From assembly GCA_041685145.1 (NCBI GenBank), contig JAWLGJ010000036.1:1-28045 (forward strand): 28,045 nucleotides of DNA. Reading direction: 5' to 3'. The notes under the pieces are model-generated. The model was not told where the DNA came from and did no database searches. It saw only the letters and a list, made by a program, of their open reading frames with translations. The DNA comes from JAWLGJ01 sp041685145 (GTDB lineage Bacteria > Pseudomonadota > Alphaproteobacteria > Rhodospirillales > Magnetospirillaceae). This document shows positions 15,907-25,300 of this stretch, piece by piece; position 1 is the first letter of the stretch, and every line of letters begins with the position of its first letter. Position numbers and translations under genes: made by a program.

Positions 15907-15934
15907 TTGATGGGGGACGGTCTGTTTGTAATAA
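15907..15934 (+). promoter_or_regulatory. Possible gmd promoter
   Basis: TTGATG (15907-15912) and TAATAA (15929-15934) are 16 bases apart, a fair sigma-70-like pair in an AT-richer patch. Transcription would begin near 15941. AAGG at 15946-15949 then serves as ribosome site seven bases before the gmd ATG, implying a very short leader. The -10 is only a partial match to the consensus. Confidence 0.35.
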
Positions 15935-15956
15935 GGCGGTCTGATAAGGTTGTGGC

Positions 15957-17075
15957 ATGAAAAGAGCACTCGTCACCGGAATCACGGGGCAGGACGGAAG
16001 TTATCTGGCCGAGTTCCTGCTGGAGAAAGGATACGAGGTGCACGGTATCAAGCGCCGTGCGTCGCTGTTCAACACCCAGCGCATCGACCACATCTATCAG
16101 GATCCGCACAGCAATCATCAGCGGCTCAAGCTGCATTACGGCGACCTCACCGACAGCTCCAACCTGACGCGAGTCCTGTCCGAAGTGCAGCCCGACGAGG
16201 TTTACAACCTCGCGGCGCAGTCGCATGTGGCGGTCAGCTTCGAGGCGCCCGAATACACCGCCGATGTCGATGCACTGGGAACGCTGCGCCTGCTCGAAGC
16301 CATCCGCTTTCTGGGCATGGAAAAGACCACGCGCTTCTATCAGGCCTCCACCTCCGAGCTTTTCGGGCTGGTGCAGGAAGCGCCGCAACGCGAAACCACA
16401 CCATTTCACCCGCGCAGCCCCTATGCCGTGGCCAAGCTTTACGCCTATTGGATTACGGTCAATTACCGCGAGGCCTATGGCATGTATGCCTGCAATGGCA
16501 TTCTGTTCAATCATGAAAGCCCGCGCCGTGGTGAAACCTTTGTTACCCGCAAGATCACGCGCGGTCTGGCCAATATCGCGCAGGGGCTGGAACAGTGCCT
16601 TTACATGGGCAACATCGACAGCCGGCGCGACTGGGGGCACGCCAAAGACTATGTGCGTATGCAGTGGATGATGCTGCAACAGGACCGGCCGGAGGATTTC
16701 GTTATCGCTACGGGGGCGCAGTATTCGGTGCGCCAGTTCATCATATGGGCGGCGCGCGAGCTGGGTATCGAACTGGAATTCACTGGGGCGGGCGTGGATG
16801 AATTGGCGCGCGTGGCCTCGGTCACCGGCGACAGCGCGCCTGCCGTCAAGCCCGGGGACGTGATCCTGCGCATTGACCCGCGTTATTTCCGCCCGGCGGA
16901 AGTGGACTCGCTCCTGGGTGACCCGGCCAAGGCCAAGGAACGACTGGGCTGGGTGCCGGAGATCACGGCCGAGGAAATGTGCGCCGAGATGGTCGCCGAG
17001 GATCTGAAAACCGCCCGACGTCATGCGCTGTTGAAGCGGCATGGCTATGACCTCCCCGTCGCGCAGGAGGATTGA
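15957..17075 (+). CDS. gmd: GDP-mannose 4,6-dehydratase
   Basis: Converts GDP-D-mannose to GDP-4-keto-6-deoxy-D-mannose, the branch point to GDP-L-fucose, GDP-perosamine and GDP-rhamnose. The 372-residue length is normal. The NAD(P) site is GITGQDGSYL (8-17), the catalytic set includes Thr132, Glu134, Tyr156 and Lys160 (SPYAVAK), and the family stretches IKRRASLFNTQRIDHIY, LFNHESPRRGETFVTRKI and GNIDSRRDWGHAKDYV are all present. It is the first gene of the glycan operon, with AAGG before the ATG. It is followed by fcl after five bases. Its base composition looks lower in GC than later genes of the cluster, as seen by eye. Cytoplasmic. Confidence 0.97.
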   Translation: MKRALVTGITGQDGSYLAEFLLEKGYEVHGIKRRASLFNTQRIDHIYQDPHSNHQRLKLHYGDLTDSSNLTRVLSEVQPDEVYNLAAQSHVAVSFEAPEYTADVDALGTLRLLEAIRFLGMEKTTRFYQASTSELFGLVQEAPQRETTPFHPRSPYAVAKLYAYWITVNYREAYGMYACNGILFNHESPRRGETFVTRKITRGLANIAQGLEQCLYMGNIDSRRDWGHAKDYVRMQWMMLQQDRPEDFVIATGAQYSVRQFIIWAARELGIELEFTGAGVDELARVASVTGDSAPAVKPGDVILRIDPRYFRPAEVDSLLGDPAKAKERLGWVPEITAEEMCAEMVAEDLKTARRHALLKRHGYDLPVAQED

Positions 17076-17080
17076 GGGCG

Positions 17081-18052
17081 ATGCGGCGCATCTATGTCGC
17101 CGGCCATCGCGGTATGGTGGGCAGCGCCATTCTGCGCCGCCTTCAGGCGCGCCAGGCGGCCGGCGAGGCGCTGGAGCTTCTCACCCGCACCCACGCCGCG
17201 CTTGACTTGACCGATCAGCGGGCCGTGCGTGATTTCATGCAGGCCCAGCGCCCCGACGTCGTGATCCTGGCGGCCGCGAAAGTCGGCGGCATCCATGCCA
17301 ACAATACGTATCCCGCTGATTTCATTTATGAAAACATGATGATAGCGGGCAACGTCATTCACCAGGCCTTTGCCGCCGGGGTCACGCGGCTGTTGTATCT
17401 GGGCTCAAGCTGCATCTATCCGCGCCAGGCGCCCCAGCCCATGCGCGAGGACGCCCTGCTGACCGGGGTGCTGGAACCGACGAACGAACCCTATGCCATC
17501 GCCAAGATCGCCGGAATCAAGCTGTGCGAAAGCTACAACCGCCAGCACGGCACCGATTATCGCAGCGTCATGCCCACGAACCTGTACGGCCCCGGCGACA
17601 ATTTTCACCCCGAGAACAGCCACGTCTTGCCCGCGCTGATCCGCCGTTTTCACGAGGCCACGCGGGCCGGCCGCGCCGAGGTGGCGATCTGGGGCAGCGG
17701 CCGGCCGCGCCGGGAGTTCCTGCATGTCGAGGACATGGCCGAGGCGGCCCTCTTCGTGCTGGATCTGCCAAAGCCGGAATACGACGCGCACACCCAACCC
17801 ATGCGCAGCCACGTCAATGTGGGCTCTGGCAAGGACATCTCCATACGCGAACTGGCGCAGATGGTGGCAGAGGTGACGGGGTATCGGGGACGGATCGTCA
17901 CCGATCCTTCAAGGCCGGACGGCGCCGCGCGCAAGTTGATGGATGTCAGCGTCTTGGCGAAAATGGGCTGGCGCGCACGCATCGGCTTGCGCGAGGGGAT
18001 TGCGGACACCTATCGCTGGTTTCTCGACCACCACGCCGAAGCCCGTCTTTAG
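17081..18052 (+). CDS. fcl: GDP-L-fucose synthase (GDP-4-keto-6-deoxymannose 3,5-epimerase-4-reductase)
   Basis: Epimerises and reduces the Gmd product to GDP-L-fucose with NADPH. The 323-residue protein has GHRGMVGSA at 8-16, the family signature AAAKVGGIHANNTYPADFIYEN, Ser109/Ser110, and Tyr138/Lys142 in EPYAIAK. NLYGPGDNFHPENSHVLPALIRRFHEA is typical of the family (given here in part: NLYGPGDNF, SHVLPALIRRF). The frame is open from a TTG at 17072, but ATG 17081 has GGAGG upstream within the end of gmd and starts the Rossmann strand, so I used it. With gmd and manC it makes a complete route from mannose-1-phosphate to GDP-fucose. Confidence 0.95.
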   Translation: MRRIYVAGHRGMVGSAILRRLQARQAAGEALELLTRTHAALDLTDQRAVRDFMQAQRPDVVILAAAKVGGIHANNTYPADFIYENMMIAGNVIHQAFAAGVTRLLYLGSSCIYPRQAPQPMREDALLTGVLEPTNEPYAIAKIAGIKLCESYNRQHGTDYRSVMPTNLYGPGDNFHPENSHVLPALIRRFHEATRAGRAEVAIWGSGRPRREFLHVEDMAEAALFVLDLPKPEYDAHTQPMRSHVNVGSGKDISIRELAQMVAEVTGYRGRIVTDPSRPDGAARKLMDVSVLAKMGWRARIGLREGIADTYRWFLDHHAEARL

Positions 18053-18067
18053 GATCAGGAAACAGGG

Positions 18068-19501
18068 ATGTCTTCGATCATTCACCCCGTGTTGCTCTGC
18101 GGCGGGTCGGGCACGCGGCTCTGGCCCTTGTCGCGCAAGAGCTATCCGAAGCAATTCGCCCGTGTTCTGGGCGAGGAAAGCCTGTTCCAGGCGTCCGCTC
18201 GGCGGTTGTCCTCCCCATCATTCGCGCCACCGATCGTCATTACCGGCTCCGACTTCCGTTTCATCGTCACCGAGCAACTGGCGGCGGCGGAAATCGCCCC
18301 TGCCGCCATACTCATCGAACCCGAGGGGCGCAACACGGCGCCGGCCGTCTGCGCGGCGGCGCTGAAGTTGCAGCAGGAGGCGCCGGGCGCATACATGCTC
18401 GTCGCCCCCAGCGACCACCTGATCCCGAACGCGACCACATTCCGCGACGCCGTTACGGCGGCCTTGCCCGCCGCGCGCGACGGCAAACTTGTCACCTTTG
18501 GGATTCGTCCGGATCGGGCCGAAAGGGGATATGGCTGGCTGGAACTGGCGCAAGCACCGGACATGACCGGCCCCGGCGCGCCGGAGCCGCTGCTCCGCTT
18601 CGTGGAAAAGCCCGACGCCGTGACGGCGCAGGCCATGCTCGACGGCGGGCGGCACCTGTGGAACGCGGGCATCTTCCTGTTCTCGGTGGCCGCCATCCTT
18701 GACGCCTTCGAGGCCCACGCGCCGGACATCCTGGCCCGTGCACGCGCCGCGCTGGACGCCGCGTATGCGGATCTGGGCTTCACCCGTCTTGCCGCCGAGC
18801 CGTGGGCGGAAATTCAGGACATCTCCATCGACTACGCGATCATGGAAAAGGCCTCCAATCTGGCGGTCATGCCCTATGCGGGCGCCTGGTCCGATCTCGG
18901 CGGCTGGGACGCGGTCTGGCGGGCGGCGGGCCCCGACGCGCGTGGGGTGGCAACCGCCGGCCCGGCCCATGCAATGGATTGCGCCAACACCCTCCTGCGT
19001 GCCGAGGCCGACAACCAGCGCCTCGTCGGCATCGGGCTGGAGGACATCGTCGCGGTGGCTATGCCCGATGCGGTGCTGGTGGCCCATAAGGATCGCGCGC
19101 AGGATGTGAAGCTGGCGGTCAACGCGCTGAAGGCAGAGGGCGCGGCCCAGGCCGAGACGCTGCCGCGCGACAACCGGCCCTGGGGGTGGTCCGAAAGCCT
19201 CGCCAGTAACCCACGGTTTCAGGTCAAGCGCATCGTCCTCCATCCCGGCGCGGCCATCTCCCTCCAAAGCCACCATCACAGGTCCGAGCACTGGGTGGTC
19301 GTGGAGGGCACGGCGCGCGTGACCATCGACGGCGTTGTGAAGCTGATGACCGAGAACGAGTCCGCCTACATCCCGCTGGGCGCCGTTCATCGCCTGGAGA
19401 ATCCCGGCAAGGTTCCGCTGACGGTGATCGAGGTGCAGACCGGCAGCTATCTTGGCGAGGACGACATCATCCGCTACGAAGACGTGTATGCCCGCACCTG
19501 A
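18068..19501 (+). CDS. manC: Mannose-1-phosphate guanylyltransferase / mannose-6-phosphate isomerase (type II, bifunctional)
   Basis: Makes GDP-mannose from mannose-1-phosphate and GTP, and in this two-domain type also interconverts fructose-6- and mannose-6-phosphate. The 477-residue protein has the nucleotidyltransferase signature GGSGTRLWPLSRKSYPKQF at 12-30, FVEKPD, and WNAGIFLF. The C-terminal cupin isomerase domain has QSHHHRSEHWVVVEGTA from 400. Length and motifs match AlgA/ManC/XanB. It starts 15 bases after fcl with an AGG-containing site. No phosphomannomutase gene is in the window, so that step must come from elsewhere. It feeds gmd upstream. Confidence 0.96.
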   Translation: MSSIIHPVLLCGGSGTRLWPLSRKSYPKQFARVLGEESLFQASARRLSSPSFAPPIVITGSDFRFIVTEQLAAAEIAPAAILIEPEGRNTAPAVCAAALKLQQEAPGAYMLVAPSDHLIPNATTFRDAVTAALPAARDGKLVTFGIRPDRAERGYGWLELAQAPDMTGPGAPEPLLRFVEKPDAVTAQAMLDGGRHLWNAGIFLFSVAAILDAFEAHAPDILARARAALDAAYADLGFTRLAAEPWAEIQDISIDYAIMEKASNLAVMPYAGAWSDLGGWDAVWRAAGPDARGVATAGPAHAMDCANTLLRAEADNQRLVGIGLEDIVAVAMPDAVLVAHKDRAQDVKLAVNALKAEGAAQAETLPRDNRPWGWSESLASNPRFQVKRIVLHPGAAISLQSHHHRSEHWVVVEGTARVTIDGVVKLMTENESAYIPLGAVHRLENPGKVPLTVIEVQTGSYLGEDDIIRYEDVYART

Positions 19502-20642
19502 CCCCCGGCCGCGACCGACCGTTCCCCCGCGCATCGCGCAATGCGACCCACGGGCCGGCTATGTCGAGCGCCAGCGCGAGATCGACGCGGCCATGCTCGC
19601 CGTTCTGGAAAGCGGCCAGTATTGTCGCGGGCCGCGGGCCGAGGCGATGGAGCGTGAATTCGCCGCGTTCGTCGGCGCCCAGCGCGCGGTGGCCGTGGCA
19701 AGCGGCACCGACGCCCTGGTGCTGGCGCTGAAGGCGCTTGGCATCGGCCGCGGCGATTGCGTCGTCACCGCCTCGCATACGGCGGTCGCGACCGTGGCGG
19801 CGATCGACCAGTGCGGGGCCGAGCCCGTGCTGCTGGACGTCGACGCCCACGCCACGCTGTGCCCCGATCGCCTTCGCGCCGCGCTGGCCCGGGACGCGGA
19901 GCGGCGCATTCGGGCGGTGGTCCCCGTGCATCTGTACGGACAAATGGCGGACATGCCGCGAATCCTCGACTGCGCCCGCGCCCACGGGGCCGCGGTCGTC
20001 GAGGACTGCGCCCAGGCGCATGGGGCGAGGCTGAATGGCATCGCCGCCGGCCGCTGGGGTGACATGGCGGCGTTCAGCTTCTATCCGACCAAGAACCTGG
20101 GTGCCCTGGGCGACGGCGGCGCCATCGTCACCGATGACGACGGTCTCGCCGACGCGGCGCGGCGGCTGGCGCAATATGGCTGGGTGGACCGGGTTTCGAC
20201 CCTCCGTCACGGCCAGAACAGCCGCCTTGACGAAATCCAGGCGGCCGTTCTGCGGGTCAAGCTCGGGCATCTGGAGGGGGACAACCGCCGCCGGGCGGCA
20301 ATCGCGGCCCGCTACGACGAGGTGGTGCCGGAGGTCGGGCCGGTCGCGCGCCTGCCCCGGCGGCAGGGATGCGCGCACGTCTATCACCAATACGTCGTCG
20401 TCGCCCGGGACCGCGACGCCTTGCGCCGCCATCTCGACGCCCGCGGCATCGACACCGCCATCCATTATCCCCGGCCGGTGCATGACCAGCCGGCCTATGC
20501 GGGGGTGGAAACCGACCCCGACGGCCTGGAGCGGACCGCGGCCCTGGCCGAAACCATACTCAGCCTGCCGATGTACCCACAGTTGCCGGACGCCGAGGTC
20601 TCCAGGGTGTGCGCGGCCATCGCCGATTTCCTGCGGGCATAG
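19488..20642 (+). CDS. DegT/DnrJ/EryC1/StrS-family PLP aminotransferase
   Basis: A 384-residue sugar aminotransferase that transfers an amino group, usually from glutamate, to a keto nucleotide sugar. The PLP lysine is Lys202 in FSFYPTKNLGALGDGG. Asp173 and Gln176 in VEDCAQAHGA contact the cofactor, and SGTDALVLALKALG and SRLDEIQAAVLRVKL are family stretches. The ATG at 19488 overlaps the end of manC by 14 bases; an earlier ATG at 19452 would add 12 residues unlike the family. The end (HVYHQYVV, GIDTAIHYPRPVHDQPAY) resembles 3-aminotransferases such as FdtB/QdtB, while the gmd neighbour would suit a GDP-perosamine synthase. I cannot choose between the two. No acetyltransferase partner is nearby. 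Confidence 0.93.
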   Translation: MPAPDPRPRPTVPPRIAQCDPRAGYVERQREIDAAMLAVLESGQYCRGPRAEAMEREFAAFVGAQRAVAVASGTDALVLALKALGIGRGDCVVTASHTAVATVAAIDQCGAEPVLLDVDAHATLCPDRLRAALARDAERRIRAVVPVHLYGQMADMPRILDCARAHGAAVVEDCAQAHGARLNGIAAGRWGDMAAFSFYPTKNLGALGDGGAIVTDDDGLADAARRLAQYGWVDRVSTLRHGQNSRLDEIQAAVLRVKLGHLEGDNRRRAAIAARYDEVVPEVGPVARLPRRQGCAHVYHQYVVVARDRDALRRHLDARGIDTAIHYPRPVHDQPAYAGVETDPDGLERTAALAETILSLPMYPQLPDAEVSRVCAAIADFLRA

Positions 20643-20699
20643 TTTTGCGTGTAAGGTACTGTTGATGCGCCCCGCCTATGATCCGACCATGTGCACCTG

Positions 20700-22385
20700 A
20701 TGTCTGCCGGCCGATTGCGTCACTTCTGCACCTATTTCGATGCGAATTATTTCAGTCGCGGCATGGCGTTGCTGCTTTCGTTGCGACGCCACGCAACGCG
20801 GCCGTTCGTGCTGCATGTCCTCGCACTGGATGACGCCGTTCACGAGATTCTTTCCCAAAGGGCGTGGCGTGACGTCGATGTCGTGCCGCTGTCGCGGCTG
20901 GAGGAGGACGATCCGCTGGCGGCCGCCACCAAGGAGGATCGCCGCCGCGCCGAATACATATTCACCCTGACCGGATGCTTCGCGCTGTGGCTGTTGGAGC
21001 GGCGTTCCGACATCGACCTGCTGACCTACCTCGACGCCGATACGTTCTTCTTTGGCGACCCGGAAGCCGTTTTCGCCGAAATCGGTGACGCCGATGTCGC
21101 CATCACGCCGCATCGGTTTCATGACCGGAACTACAACCTGAAGGTCCATGGGATCTTCAACGTCGGCTGGATTAGCTGGCGCCGGTCCGAAAACGGCTTG
21201 CGGTGTCTGCGCGACTACCGGCGCGATTGCCTCCACTGGTGCCACGACTACGTCGACGGCACCCGCTTCGCCGATCAGCGCTATCTCGACAACTGGCCGC
21301 TCGCCTATCCGAACGTCCGTGTCATCGAGCATCCCGGCGTCAACCTGGCGCCGTGGAACCTGGACACATTTCCGCTTTCCGCCGATGGGCCCACGGTGGG
21401 GGAGCGGCCGCTGATCCTGTACCACTACCACAAGTTCGGCATGACCGCCGACGGGCGCTGGCAGCCCAACATTGCCTCCTATGTTCGCGATCCGGGGCGC
21501 GTGGACGCCGCCGCCCTGGAGGCGATCTATCGTCCCTATGCGCGGGTGCTGCGGCGGATCGCGCCGCCGGGTTGGCCCAGGGCCGGTCTGGGCGCGCGCG
21601 CGGCCGAGGCCGCGCCCCCGCATCCCTCGGCGCATCTGCCGCGCTGGGAGAGGATGGCCGACTGGATCGACGACGCCGAGGTGGCGCCGGGGTGGGAACG
21701 GCCGGCGGTGGTCGACGGCTTCGCCGACGCCTACCGCGCCACCCGGCGGCGGCGAACAACGGCGGCGCCCCCGGCCGGCGACCTGCGCCGGCAGTCGGAC
21801 GTGTTCGCCCTGGCCACCGTGGCGGCTCGGGCCGGGCCGCAGGCGCGAATCCTCGACTGGGGCGGCGGCGTCGGCACCCACGCCGAGGCCCTGCGCCTGC
21901 TGCTTCCCGGACGGGACATTCAGTATTGGTGCCACGACCTGCCGGCAATGGTGGCGCGCGGTCGCGCCCTGAACGCGCCGGCGACGTTCACCGACGACCC
22001 CGCCGTCGCCTTGGCGGGGCGTTACGACGTGGTCTGTGCCTTCGACTCCCTGCACTATTGCCGCGATTGGCGGGGCGTGCTCGACGGCCTCTGCCAGGCA
22101 ACGGGGCAGCGGCTCCTGCTGGCGCATCTGCCGCTTGTGTTCAGCGTGCCGGGCTACGCCATGATTCACCGGCTGTTCGACCACCGCTTCCGCACCGCCT
22201 TTGCCTGCTGGACGCTGAATTACGACGAGGTGTTGGCGACCGCCGCGCGGCACGGTCTGGTGCTGGAGCGACAGCTTCTGTCCTCGGGCGTCACCTATTG
22301 CGTCGGCGCGCCGGAGCATTTCGAGGCGATGACGCTGGTCTTCGGGCGGCCCGACGCGGCGCGGGAGGTCTTCCAGGATGCATGA
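20700..22385 (+). CDS. Glycosyltransferase fused to a TIGR04325-like methyltransferase
   Basis: A 561-residue two-domain protein. Residues about 6-265 form a GT-A-like glycosyltransferase: HFCTYFDANYFSRGMALLLSL opening (in part), then YLDADTFFFGDPEAVFAEIG with the metal-binding Asp112-Ala-Asp114, and ITPHRFHDRN. After a Pro/Ala-rich linker, residues about 315-560 resemble the TIGR04325 methyltransferases. They start with WERMADWIDDAEVAPGW, carry a SAM loop ILDWGGGVGTHAE (384-396), and have a TLNYDEVLATAARHGLVLER end. It probably adds and methylates a sugar of the glycan on the cytoplasmic side. The start is uncertain: ATG 20700 and GTG 20691 are both in frame, neither with a clear ribosome site. 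The stop overlaps the next gene by eight bases. Confidence 0.85.
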   Translation: MSAGRLRHFCTYFDANYFSRGMALLLSLRRHATRPFVLHVLALDDAVHEILSQRAWRDVDVVPLSRLEEDDPLAAATKEDRRRAEYIFTLTGCFALWLLERRSDIDLLTYLDADTFFFGDPEAVFAEIGDADVAITPHRFHDRNYNLKVHGIFNVGWISWRRSENGLRCLRDYRRDCLHWCHDYVDGTRFADQRYLDNWPLAYPNVRVIEHPGVNLAPWNLDTFPLSADGPTVGERPLILYHYHKFGMTADGRWQPNIASYVRDPGRVDAAALEAIYRPYARVLRRIAPPGWPRAGLGARAAEAAPPHPSAHLPRWERMADWIDDAEVAPGWERPAVVDGFADAYRATRRRRTTAAPPAGDLRRQSDVFALATVAARAGPQARILDWGGGVGTHAEALRLLLPGRDIQYWCHDLPAMVARGRALNAPATFTDDPAVALAGRYDVVCAFDSLHYCRDWRGVLDGLCQATGQRLLLAHLPLVFSVPGYAMIHRLFDHRFRTAFACWTLNYDEVLATAARHGLVLERQLLSSGVTYCVGAPEHFEAMTLVFGRPDAAREVFQDA

Positions 22386-25300
22386 GGTTCACGCCGATGA
22401 GGCGCTCCGGCGCTGGATCGCCGACAACGGCGAGGCGTTGCGGCTGGATTATCCGCTGAGCGCGGAATCGGTGGTGTTGGACATCGGCGGCCATGTCGGC
22501 GACTGGGCCGCCGACATCCTGGCGCGCTACGACTGCCACCTGCACCTTTTCGAACCCGTGCGCGAGGCGTGCGAACAGGCGCGCCGGCGTTTCGCCGACA
22601 ATCCCAAGGTGCATGTGCACGAACTGGCGCTGGGCGAACGCGACGGCGAGGTCGGCATCGCCCTGCGCGGCACCGGATCGACGCTGTTCGGCGGCGGCGG
22701 CGAGGAGGTGCAGCCGGCCCGTATGCGCGAGATCGGCACCACGCTGGCGGAACTCGGCGTTCGCTATGTCGACCTTTGCAAGATCAACATCGAAGGCGCC
22801 GAATTCGATCTGCTTGAGCACATCCTCGACACCGGCCTGATCGTCGCGTTCGGGGATTTGCAGATTCAGTTCCACGACGTCTTCCCCGACGCCGCCCGGC
22901 GCCGCCGCGCCATTCGCGACCGCCTCGCCGAAAGCCATGCCGTCACCTACGACTACGCCTTCGTCTGGGAAAACTGGACGCGGCGCCGGCCGGTGGTCGG
23001 CGGCTATGAGGTGATCGACCGTGGCATGGCGGCGGCGGCGCGGAGCAACGGTTGGGATTTCCCCGACGTGGCCGAACGCCAGGAGCGGGCATTCGCGCCG
23101 TTGCTCGCGGACGTCCGCGCCGGTCGGCCACGAATCGATTTCGCCGTGGCGGCGGAAAGCATCCGCGCCGCCGGGCTCGCCCGGCCAACGGTGCTGGAGG
23201 TCGGCTGCGGCAGCGGCTATGTCGCCGATGCGCTGGATCATCTGCTCGACGGCGCGTTCACCTATGTGGGCGTCGATCCTTCGGCGGCGATGGTCGGATT
23301 GGCGCGCCGGACGCGGCCCGCGCGCGAATTCATGGTCTCCTCGGCAGCGCCGCTGCCCTTTGACGATGGTGCGGTCGACATCGTGCTGAACGGCGTCTCG
23401 CTCATGCACACCGTCGACTATGCCCGCGCCATCGCCGAGGCGGCGCGCGTGGCGGGCCGGTACTGCATCTTCCACACCGTGCCCGTGCTGCAAACGCGCC
23501 CGACGACCTATCTGCGCAAGCTGGCCTATGGCCGCGGCGTGGTCGAGGTGATCCTGCACGAGTCGGAACTGCTCGACCTGCTGCGCCTGAACGGGCTGAC
23601 GGTGGAGCGGACGTGGGACAGCCTCGCCTACGACCTCGCCCCGGTGCTGGGCGAGCCCACGGTGACACGCACCTATCTGTGCGCGGTTCCGTCATCGCCG
23701 CCGGAGCACATGGTCAACATCGGCTGCGGGGCCCGGTGGCATCCCGACTGGGTCAATCTCGACAAGGTGCCGTCGGCGCCGGGCGTTCTGCGTCACGACG
23801 TCGCCGAGCCGCTGCCGCTGGCCGACGGAAGCTGTCGGATGGTCTACCACTCGCATGTGTTGGAGCATCTGCCCCGCCACCAGGCCCCCACCTTCCTGGC
23901 CGAGTGCTTCCGCGTCCTGCGGCCGGGCGGCATTCTGCGGGTGGCCGTGCCGGACCTCGAACAAATCTGCCGGGCGTATCTCGACGCGCTGGAGCTGGCC
24001 GTGGACGGCGCGCCCGACGCGGCGGCCCGGCACCAGTGGATGACGGTCGAATTGATCGACCAGATGACCCGCGAGGAAAGCGGCGGCGAGATGTGGCGCT
24101 ATTGGTCGCAGTCGCCGGTCCCCGCCGAGGACTTCGTGCGCGCCCGCGTCGGTCACGAGGCGGCGCTGGGCATCGCGCGCGCGTCCGCCGCGGCGCGGGG
24201 GCGCCCGCCCCGGCTCTTCCAGCCGCGGCGTCGCCCCTCGGCGGCGGCCCAGGCGGCGTTCCGCGACAGCGGCGAGGTGCATCTGTGGATGTACGACCGC
24301 GTGTCACTTGCGGGCCTGCTGGCCGGGGCGGGCTTCGTCGACATCGTCCTCCGCCGGGCCGACGAATCCTACCTGCCGGGCTTCGCCGAATACCATCTCG
24401 ACACCCTCGAAGACGGCCGCGTGCGCAAACCCGACTCGCTGATCATGGAGGCCAGGCGGCCGCCGCCGGCGGTGCCCGGCGAGCGCCTTCCCGAGGCGGC
24501 GGCCTACGACCGCGCGCTGATCGTCAACCAGAACCTGCCGGTCGCGGAACTGGCCGCCCAGTGCCGCCGCGCCACCGGCCGCGCCCTGGTGGTGACTTCA
24601 CACGAACTGTTCCCCGACGAACGCGCGGCGCTTGGCGGCGATGTCGACGTCATGGCCTTCAACGACATTCTGGACGACACGCTCCAGGCCGAATGCGACG
24701 CGCGCGCCACCGCTTGTCTGGCGCCGTGCCTCGATCAGGCGGCGGTGCGCGACCGCTATCCGCACGAATTCATGGCCATCAGCACCCGCCTCAAGAACGA
24801 GGCCCTCCGGCGGGCGCTCGCATCCCGGCTGGCGGGGGCGCGGGTGTGCCACGTCGCCGGCCTTGGCATTCACGACGCGGCGTGGCGGGCAAGCGGCAGC
24901 GAGGCCCTCTCCGTCTCCCCGGCGCCCGACGCCCCGTCGTCGGCGCCGACGCCGGCCCTGAATCTGGTCCACGACGAAACCGAGGCCGCGGTGTTCGTGT
25001 CGCCCGTGGGGCGCCTGCGCTTCGCCGCCGGCGTGCGCGTGCTCGCGCTCGACTGGCCGGCGGGCCTCGCCGGGCTGGCGGTGCGCGACCCTTCGGCGGC
25101 GCGGCGCGCCGTTCACGACGCCATCGCACCACATGTCGAAGGCCGGACGTGGCGGATCGCCACCACGGTGCACGGCTACGCCCCGTGGATGCGGACACTG
25201 GCGCCGTTCATCGAGATCTATGTCGACGGCTACCACCCGCCGAACTACCCGCGCGCCTATTTCGACTATTATCCGCCCACCGCCCTGATCCGCACCAACG

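Larger units (their letters stand above)
15596..15956. other. 361-base divergent intergenic region
   Basis: This gap separates the minus-strand catabolic block from the plus-strand glycan block. Bases 15718-15825 are the shared element for the Mo enzyme, and 15907-15934 a possible gmd promoter. The leader 15610-15717 shows weaker similarity to the region before the hydroxylase operon only at its outer end. I see no RNA gene or repeat family in the rest. A short minus-strand reading frame (15646-15969) is not supported as a gene. Confidence 0.6.

Noticed and set aside
15646..15969. 107-codon minus-strand frame in the divergent intergenic region
   Set aside because: It runs through the shared regulatory element and the gmd start, has no ribosome site and no recognisable product.
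15729..17042. 437-codon minus-strand frame opposite gmd
   Set aside because: gmd on the plus strand is full length with all catalytic residues; the antisense product has no family signature.
20676..22319. 547-codon minus-strand frame
   Set aside because: Antisense to the glycosyltransferase-methyltransferase gene, which has clear DAD and SAM motifs.
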